DNA of 15,140 nucleotides from Flavobacteriales bacterium (lineage in GTDB: Bacteria > Bacteroidota > Bacteroidia > Flavobacteriales > JABDKJ01): assembly GCA_013002285.1 (NCBI GenBank), contig JABDKJ010000075.1:1-15140 (forward strand). The letters are read 5' to 3'. Of this stretch, positions 8,337 to 15,140 are shown piece after piece (the first letter of the stretch is position 1; each line of letters opens with the position of its first letter). The notes under the pieces are model-generated. The model was not told where the DNA came from. It saw only the letters and a program-made list of their open reading frames with translations, and searched no databases. A program made the translations under genes and the position numbers.

Positions 8337-9704
8337 TTAATTTTCTTCTTGCACCCATCCATGCTCAAATTCGCATGAACTATATTCATCCTCCACACGA
8401 ATATACGTGCGTTTTACTGTAGAGTTCACCCAATCGTAAAGAGAATTTTGGCTGATACTGTTCCTAGCCATCTCTTGGATCAATTGATAATCGTCAACTA
8501 AATTGGCTTTATGTGGTTCAGTCCTATTAACCAATTTAAGTATCCTGTATGCTTGACTTCCATCTGGATATTGCATTAACACTGGTTCTGAATGTTCGCC
8601 AACCTCCAATTTATCGATCACAAAAAAGATCTGTGGGTCAATATCTTGAACCGCAAACCTCACTGACCTATTGCTCGGATTCAAAATAACACCATTGCTG
8701 AATTTTGAGTCTTCATCATCACTATTCCGTTTTGCAGCATCTCCAAAAGAAATTGAATCCGTTTGTATCAATACTGAAATTGAATCTAGGTCTGAAATGG
8801 CCGTTTGAATATCCTCTGGTGAAATTTTGGGTTTGATCAGTATATGTCTGCTCTCAAATGTCTCCCCTCTTCTTTCTATCAATTGCATGATATGATATCC
8901 GAATTCTGTTTCAAATACAGGTGAAACTTCCCCTTCTTCTATAGCAAAAGCCATTGCCTCAAATTCTCCTACCATTGTTCCTTTCCTTGCAAGACCTAAG
9001 CTTCCTCCTTGAACTGCTGAACCTTTATCATCTGAATATAAACTGGCCATAACAGCAAAATCTTTCCCACCAACAATGTCTTTTCTGAGTTGATTCAAAC
9101 GCTCCTCCGCCCTTCGCTTTTCTTCTTTTGATGGTTCTGGCTTCTTTACTATGTGGGCTATCTCCACCTCTGAACCGATCAATGGAATGCTATCTTCTGG
9201 GATCTTATTGTAGAATTCTTCGATATCTGCAGGTGTAATGTATACTTCTGAACTCAATCTCTGTTGCATTCTTTGCGTAAGCATTTGGTCTTTGAGCAAT
9301 TCCCTGAAGTCCTGTTTTATTTGTTCCGTAGATTTTCCATAGAATTGCTCTAATTGATCTGGGCCTCCTAGTTGTTGGGTGAAATACCCGATCCTCTGTT
9401 CCAATTCGATTTCAACACTTTCTTCAGGAATTTCAATGCTGTCCAATCGAGCTTGGTTCAAAAGAAGTTTTTCAAATAATAGGTTCTCCATCACTGTGCA
9501 TTTCAATTCTTCACCAGTACCCATTCCCCTGCTGATCAATTCACTTTTTTGTACCGAATGGTCAGATAAAAGAATGATCTCATTGCCTACCACACCGATT
9601 ATCTTATCGATCAATTGCAATTCTTCTTGAGCATGTATTTGAGACGTGCTCATGACAACGAATAGCGTTAAACATATTTTATTTATTGATCTGAACTTCT
9701 CCAT
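8337..9704 (-). CDS. SurA-like periplasmic chaperone / peptidyl-prolyl isomerase
   Basis: This is a 455-residue periplasmic protein with the SurA layout. It has a Sec signal peptide (about 1-25, ending IHAQ), then an N-terminal chaperone domain beginning LIDKIIGVVGNEIILLSD (about 30-165). A first parvulin domain spans about 178-278 (VEIAHIV, GGSLGLARKG, FETEFGYHIMQL). A second, diverged parvulin-like domain spans about 284-392 (ESRHILIKP, then DGSQAYRILKL), where the usual GYHI-type strand is altered. SurA-type proteins guide outer-membrane proteins and, in this phylum, possibly large T9SS or SusC-type barrels; that extension is inference. ATG 9704 lies 26 nt inside the end of the preceding lipoprotein gene. 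It is preferred because the next Met (residue 18) would remove the signal peptide. The overlap suggests translational coupling. Confidence 0.9.
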   Translation of the reverse strand: MEKFRSINKICLTLFVVMSTSQIHAQEELQLIDKIIGVVGNEIILLSDHSVQKSELISRGMGTGEELKCTVMENLLFEKLLLNQARLDSIEIPEESVEIELEQRIGYFTQQLGGPDQLEQFYGKSTEQIKQDFRELLKDQMLTQRMQQRLSSEVYITPADIEEFYNKIPEDSIPLIGSEVEIAHIVKKPEPSKEEKRRAEERLNQLRKDIVGGKDFAVMASLYSDDKGSAVQGGSLGLARKGTMVGEFEAMAFAIEEGEVSPVFETEFGYHIMQLIERRGETFESRHILIKPKISPEDIQTAISDLDSISVLIQTDSISFGDAAKRNSDDEDSKFSNGVILNPSNRSVRFAVQDIDPQIFFVIDKLEVGEHSEPVLMQYPDGSQAYRILKLVNRTEPHKANLVDDYQLIQEMARNSISQNSLYDWVNSTVKRTYIRVEDEYSSCEFEHGWVQEEN

Positions 9705-10548
9705 TTTTAATTGCTTTTTGAAAGAGCTCTTCTCTCATGTTCTCCAATAACTCCATTTTTCGTGCATTCAATATAATGCTCTTTATATTCTTTGTTTCAA
9801 GATCTATAGGAGAATAGGAATCTTTCAGCTTGTATTCTTTAATGTCCAAAAAGTAATCGTAATCCTCAGAACTGAACGCAACGAATTTATTGGTTTTCAA
9901 AAATCTTTCAGCGTTATAAATTGTTAACGGTACTTCTGCAAGAAGATCTTTGAAGTAGACCCAATCATTATCTTTCAGATAACACTGATATCCAGGTAAT
10001 TGACAAAGCCTTGAAAGCTCCAAACTATCTTTTTCAGAACTAGACCTCAAATACTTTTTAATTTCGTTAGATGAACCCTGTCCTTTGGTGGTTTTGACAT
10101 ATGAAACTCTTACAGCATAATCTTTCAACTTGAACATCTCAATGTTTTCAAAGTAGTGGTCTTCGAATTGCTGATCTGTCACGGCAGTATCAAGTTTTTG
10201 TTTGATCAATTCTCTTTCAAATCGGTAGATGATCAAGTCATTTTTATAAGACTCTAATTCTTCTTCCACATCTTTATCGATACTGCTCAAGTTCAGATCT
10301 GCTTGCTGAAGAACAACTTGTTTTCTGATCCAATTGTCTATATAAATATTCGCGATCTTGGTTGAATCTTCAGAACTTGCTCCTATAGGTATCACTTCTT
10401 TCAATTGATCACGTGTAAGGATAATATCCCCAACACTAACAGCTATGTCTTTTGGTTGTTCTTTTTTGCATGAAATGATCAATACACAAGAAAGGCCCAA
10501 AAGTACAAGCCCATTTAAAAAACTGCTACAGATCTCGCTATTAAACAA
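9679..10548 (-). CDS. Lipoprotein resembling a parvulin-less SurA-type chaperone
   Basis: This is a 289-residue lipoprotein with lipobox IISC (C27) followed by KKEQPKD. The mature part begins with IAVSVGDIILTRDQLKEVIP, the pattern with which SurA/PpiC chaperone domains open. It continues with helices rich in charged residues (KDVEEELESYKNDLIIYRFERELIKQ split over about 93-117) and VTDQQFEDHYFEN, which resembles the SurA linker before a parvulin domain. The regions typical of parvulins (HILI, GGDLG, GYHI) are absent, so isomerase activity is not expected. The start is TTG 10548, one base after the stop of the preceding isomerase gene. No in-frame ATG exists upstream or before the lipobox, so TTG is the only start that keeps a signal sequence. 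It overlaps the SurA-like gene by 26 nt. It is probably an accessory folding factor anchored in the envelope; the exact function is unknown. Confidence 0.82.
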   Translation of the reverse strand: MFNSEICSSFLNGLVLLGLSCVLIISCKKEQPKDIAVSVGDIILTRDQLKEVIPIGASSEDSTKIANIYIDNWIRKQVVLQQADLNLSSIDKDVEEELESYKNDLIIYRFERELIKQKLDTAVTDQQFEDHYFENIEMFKLKDYAVRVSYVKTTKGQGSSNEIKKYLRSSSEKDSLELSRLCQLPGYQCYLKDNDWVYFKDLLAEVPLTIYNAERFLKTNKFVAFSSEDYDYFLDIKEYKLKDSYSPIDLETKNIKSIILNARKMELLENMREELFQKAIKNGEVQINK

Positions 10549-10549
10549 A

Positions 10550-12469
10550 TTACTTGATGGAGTATAGAACGTTCTTGTCCAAGGAAATGGTGTGTTTTGA
10601 CCTAAGCTCTTCGATCCATTTCTTCTCTAAATAATTTTGGAATGAAGCCGTTACTAAACCTCTGGCCTCGTCAATGGGTTTTGGCTGTGGAGGTAATACT
10701 TCTTTAACATTGACGAAGCTTACTTGTTCATTATACTTAAAGCACTTTGAGATCCCTAAACGGAAAGTAATGAATGAAATGATCTCTTCATCATCCTTTT
10801 CATACACATCACTCATGATCGTCACATTCAATTGAGAGTCTATGTTCAAAGCTTTATTGATACTTCCATTATCCACTCCTTTCTTAACCATTTTCTTCGC
10901 TTTCTTGGCGATCTTCTTGGTCTTACAATCATAGATACTAGCATCAACTCTTTCACCATACATGAAATTGTTCTGATTCTTATTATAATATTCCTGCAGA
11001 CCAATTGTATCATTTACAGCTTTAGACCAAACTTTTTCATCTGTTAATTCAAAGAGTAATACACCATCTCGATATTCCTTCATCAGGGCCTTGAATTCCG
11101 GATATTTTGCTTCTAACTTGCTATCCTCATATTTTGTTATAACAGCATCTTCAAAGCTCCTTCTCTTAGTTTTCATCATTTCAGCAAGGTCTGTTAGACC
11201 AGATCTTCTTTGGGTTTTCAATAAATACTGGATATAGTCTTGCTGTGTAACTGTAGTATCACCTAGTATCATTACAGGTTGACGGTAATTAGAGGCATTA
11301 TTGAATTTCCACTTTCCTTGGAGGTACAAGGTATCAACCAAAGATTCAACTGCTTTCAAGTTTCCAGGAAAATATTGAAATCCATATTCCTTTTTGATCT
11401 TGGTGATGAAGGATTTTCTGGTGATCTCCGATCTCACATCCTTGTTCACACGAGACTTTAATTGACCCTTCATTTCATCAAATGTCTTCAATTCTCGAAA
11501 ATCTTGTCTTTCAATAATATGCCATCCGTATGATGTTTGGAATGGCTTTGATACCTCTCCGTTTTCAGATAGTGCAAATGCGGCTTTTTCAAAGTCGTCA
11601 ACCATTTTTCCAGATCCAAACCAAGGAAGGTCTCCACCTTTTTTGGCCGTAGATTTGTCGTCAGAATGCTGTGCAGCCAAAGTGGCAAACTTTTCTCCCT
11701 CAGTCACTCTTTTATAGATCTCGTCTATCTTCAATTTCGCAGCGGCTTTTTTATTATCAGGATCTTTATCAGAAGACTTAACCAATATGTGTGCTACTTT
11801 CATCTCACCCTGAGACTTTCTTCTATCGAGGACTTTAATGATATGATATCCGAACCGGGTTTTCACCGGTTGTGATATCTCACCAAGTGGTGTGTTATAC
11901 GCTGCTGACTCAAAAGGATATACCATTTGTAGTGATGTGAAATAACCAAGATCACCACCATTCTTTTTAGCACTGGGATCTTCTGAAACTTCACTCGCCA
12001 CTTTGGCAAAATCCTCTCCTGCTACAACCCTTTTTCTCACTTCAAGTATCTTTTCGTATGCTTGCAATGTATCTTCACCCTCAGCCATTATAAGAATATG
12101 AGAAGCACGCACTTCTTCTTTCATCCTATCATAGGCCTCCATCAGGAGATCCTCTGTCAATTTTGAATCAACTAGATAAGGCCTTGCAAGCTGCTTTCTA
12201 TAGCCTGCCAACTCATCGATCAGTGCTGGAATAGTATCATATTTAAGTTCTTCGGCTTCTTTAACCTTAAGTTTGAAGTTGATGAACAACTCAGCGTATT
12301 CATCCAGAGCTTCTTTGGTGATCACTGAATCTCTGTTGTTCTTTTTAAAAATATTCTCAAACTCAGTTTTAGTGATCTTATCATCGTCTATGGTCAGAAT
12401 AATATCTTCCTGTGCTTCACCACCAAAGACAATGCAAATAAATAATACGTGTAAAAGGAATTTTTTCAT
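10550..12469 (-). CDS. Double-parvulin peptidyl-prolyl cis-trans isomerase (PpiC/SurA type)
   Basis: This is a 639-residue periplasmic foldase. The signal peptide is about residues 1-19 (ending FGGEA or EAQ). The N-terminal chaperone segment begins ILTIDDDKITKTEFENIF. Two well-kept parvulin domains follow. Domain 1 is at about 120-216 (VRASHILI, NGGDLGYFTSLQMV, TRFGYHIIKVLD). Domain 2 is at about 223-321 (MKVAHILVKSSD, GGDLPWFGSGKMV, SYGWHIIERQD). The remaining 300 residues are lysine-rich and helical with no domain I can name; a repeat of MILGDTTVTQQDYIQYLL near 395-415 resembles the start of the chaperone segment. ATG 12469 is preceded by GGAG with 4 nt spacing and, 30 nt upstream, by a perfect -7 element. 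It heads a run of three consecutive envelope folding genes. The expected role is folding of secreted and outer-membrane proteins; clients are unknown. Confidence 0.92.
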   Translation of the reverse strand: MKKFLLHVLFICIVFGGEAQEDIILTIDDDKITKTEFENIFKKNNRDSVITKEALDEYAELFINFKLKVKEAEELKYDTIPALIDELAGYRKQLARPYLVDSKLTEDLLMEAYDRMKEEVRASHILIMAEGEDTLQAYEKILEVRKRVVAGEDFAKVASEVSEDPSAKKNGGDLGYFTSLQMVYPFESAAYNTPLGEISQPVKTRFGYHIIKVLDRRKSQGEMKVAHILVKSSDKDPDNKKAAAKLKIDEIYKRVTEGEKFATLAAQHSDDKSTAKKGGDLPWFGSGKMVDDFEKAAFALSENGEVSKPFQTSYGWHIIERQDFRELKTFDEMKGQLKSRVNKDVRSEITRKSFITKIKKEYGFQYFPGNLKAVESLVDTLYLQGKWKFNNASNYRQPVMILGDTTVTQQDYIQYLLKTQRRSGLTDLAEMMKTKRRSFEDAVITKYEDSKLEAKYPEFKALMKEYRDGVLLFELTDEKVWSKAVNDTIGLQEYYNKNQNNFMYGERVDASIYDCKTKKIAKKAKKMVKKGVDNGSINKALNIDSQLNVTIMSDVYEKDDEEIISFITFRLGISKCFKYNEQVSFVNVKEVLPPQPKPIDEARGLVTASFQNYLEKKWIEELRSKHTISLDKNVLYSIK

Positions 12470-12498
12470 CTATCTCCAAATTTTTTAAAAAAGAGTCG

Positions 12499-12506
12499 CA
12501 AAAGTA
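12499..12506 (-). promoter_or_regulatory. -7 element of the isomerase/chaperone/moxR operon
   Basis: TACTTTTG on the minus strand matches TAnnTTTG at every fixed position. It lies in the 51-nt gap between guaB and the double-parvulin gene, with a predicted leader of about 24 nt. No TTG stands at the usual -33 distance, only GTTTCC at about 12526-12531. The identical octamer precedes guaB. Confidence 0.55.
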
Positions 12507-12520
12507 AAGATCTTGCAGAA

Positions 12521-14038
<1,518 letters not shown>

Positions 14039-14072
14039 CTAGAATCTAGTGTTAATATACCTTAATTAAGGC

Positions 14073-15140
14073 CTACTTCTCATCATTGATAAAATAGACG
14101 TCTCCCCTTTGCTCAAAGACGGTTCCATCGCCCCCTTGATACCTGATATAGTAAAAATATACCCCTTGCGGCACAACATTCCCTTTATAAGTCCCATCCC
14201 AACCAACTTCAAAGTCATCCGTTGTCCAAATTTCCTGGCCCCATCTATTGAAAATATTCATGGAATAATTCTCAATATTCAGAAATCCTCCAACTGGCTG
14301 GAAAATTTGATTTACCCCGCCATATACGATGGCATTCGGTATCCAAAAAATAGGGTCTTGAGAAGCGCATCTTTCTCTTGACCAACTCGACTTACTAAAT
14401 CCAAGAGAATTCAAATTCTCAACCGCTTCAATGTAGTAGCAAAACTCTCCAAACTCATCAATGAATGGGGCCACGTTATCCTCATAGGAGGTTGTCCATG
14501 CAGGCAATATCTGAAAAGGTGTAATAGGTTCATCACCTCTTTGCACCCTGTATAAATTGTAGTGGCTTACGTTGCCGTCCCAACCTGTGTACTTATTCCA
14601 AAAAATAGCATTGCTTTTCACATCTGAATTGGAAACCGCGTTCAGATCAATATTCCTGCTTATGTTTGAACTAATATACTCTACATTACAACTGTCTATC
14701 AGAGAAACTCTGTATTGAAATGCCCTGTTGACAGGAGCATTTTGTTGATCGACCATATATACTTCGTCCCCCATCAAAGGCAAATACGTTACAGTCGCTA
14801 TCTCAAAAAATTGCTCGAAATTTGGGTCATACTTTTCGAATTTATATTTCATATTCACTCCACCACTGTGGAATGCCGTCATTTCAACTGCACGGTCATC
14901 CAAAATAGATACGGAAGATAAATACGCAAAGTCAGGCCTATCCGGGTAGACTATATCAACGCAGGTAAAATTTGAAAAAGAGGGCTTTTGCGTCCCATTA
15001 GATATGGCTTTCACAAAATAGCAATAGTTGGAATCGATATTCAGATTTCCATGTTTGAATGAGGTTCCATTTGGCCCTCTAGTGCCAACCAATTGGTATT
15101 GTCCATTATTCTCATTGGCATAGATCTCATATCCCAAGAC
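14073..15140 (-). CDS. Large surface protein with FN3-like repeats and type B T9SS sorting domain (partial, 5' end beyond the window)
   Basis: This is the C-terminal 355 residues of a gene entering from the right edge. The frame is open to 15140 (GTC TTG GGA...), so the TTG at 15137 is an internal Leu, not a start. The upstream part consists of fibronectin type III-like units: YEIYANENNGQYQLVG with YCYFVKAIS, then FWNKYTGWDGNVSHYNLYR with YYIEAVE, with scattered cysteines. The last 94 residues (about 14076-14357) form the gliding-motility-associated type B sorting domain: IPNAIVYGGVNQIF, MNIFNRWGQEIW, WDGTYKG, VPQGVYFYYIRY. Such proteins leave through the type IX system and stay attached to or are released from the cell surface; adhesin or structural roles are common, but nothing here fixes one. 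It ends 52 nt before guaB's GTG/-7 region and appears functionally unrelated to guaB. Confidence 0.88.
   Translation of the reverse strand, partial: VLGYEIYANENNGQYQLVGTRGPNGTSFKHGNLNIDSNYCYFVKAISNGTQKPSFSNFTCVDIVYPDRPDFAYLSSVSILDDRAVEMTAFHSGGVNMKYKFEKYDPNFEQFFEIATVTYLPLMGDEVYMVDQQNAPVNRAFQYRVSLIDSCNVEYISSNISRNIDLNAVSNSDVKSNAIFWNKYTGWDGNVSHYNLYRVQRGDEPITPFQILPAWTTSYEDNVAPFIDEFGEFCYYIEAVENLNSLGFSKSSWSRERCASQDPIFWIPNAIVYGGVNQIFQPVGGFLNIENYSMNIFNRWGQEIWTTDDFEVGWDGTYKGNVVPQGVYFYYIRYQGGDGTVFEQRGDVYFINDEK

Noticed and set aside
10433..10439. ACACTAA half-site within the lipoprotein gene
   Set aside because: There is no partner arm at the right distance and it is in coding sequence; a single 7-mer is expected by chance.
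14059..14072. CCTTAATTAAGG palindrome right after the stop of the type B T9SS protein, as a terminator
   Set aside because: The palindrome leaves no proper loop, is mostly A/T, and is not followed by a clear T run on the minus strand. I cannot support a terminator here.
15135..15137. TTG at 15137 as the start of the right-edge gene
   Set aside because: The frame continues to the window edge, there is no signal peptide, and the sequence begins in the middle of a fibronectin-like unit. The gene is truncated by the window.

Overview
The window looks like chromosomal DNA of a Bacteroidota member, probably a marine, flavobacteria-like polysaccharide degrader. The support is two protein classes carrying type IX secretion (T9SS) C-terminal domains (type A at 422-2320, type B at 14073-15140), TAnnTTTG-type -7 promoter elements, A/T-rich start regions without strong Shine-Dalgarno sequences, and a GH3/GH16 beta-glucan set. 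Every gene I can support lies on the minus strand, so the biological reading order runs from 15140 down to 1. No RNA gene, IS element or CRISPR array was seen, and no gap between genes exceeds about 150 bases.

In transcription order: (i) the C-terminal part of a large fibronectin-type III surface protein with a type B T9SS sorting domain (edge to 14073). (ii) guaB, IMP dehydrogenase, with its own promoter; its start is best placed at ATG 13987. (iii) A four-gene envelope-folding unit with its own perfect -7 element: a double-parvulin prolyl isomerase, a parvulin-less lipoprotein, a SurA-like chaperone and a MoxR AAA+ ATPase. (iv) A tight three-gene unit of glycolytic GAPDH, a GH3 beta-glucan exohydrolase lipoprotein and a secreted GH16 laminarinase-type endo-beta-glucanase. 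The gaps are 5 nt and 0 nt, and the GH16 gene begins with TTG directly after the GH3 stop codon, in the same frame. (v) A secreted protein with three cysteine-rich AMPK/CBM48-like E-set repeats and a type A T9SS domain, followed 38 nt later by the start of another secreted protein whose N-terminus resembles the C-terminal module of the GH16. That last gene runs off the left edge.

Units (iv) and (v) fit together as a laminarin-type (beta-1,3-glucan) utilisation cluster: GH16 cuts the polymer, GH3 releases glucose from the ends, secreted binding-type proteins may hold glycans at the surface, and GAPDH takes the sugar through glycolysis. No SusC/SusD pair is visible, but the left edge is open.

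The most interesting signal is an identical inverted repeat, TTAGTGT-N7-ACACTAA, found only twice as a complete element. One copy is immediately upstream of GAPDH (7275-7295) and one upstream of the E-set protein (2364-2384). In both, the first arm overlaps a candidate -7 element, as expected of a shared repressor operator that would couple a glycolytic gene and the polysaccharide genes in one regulon. The regulator is not in the window.
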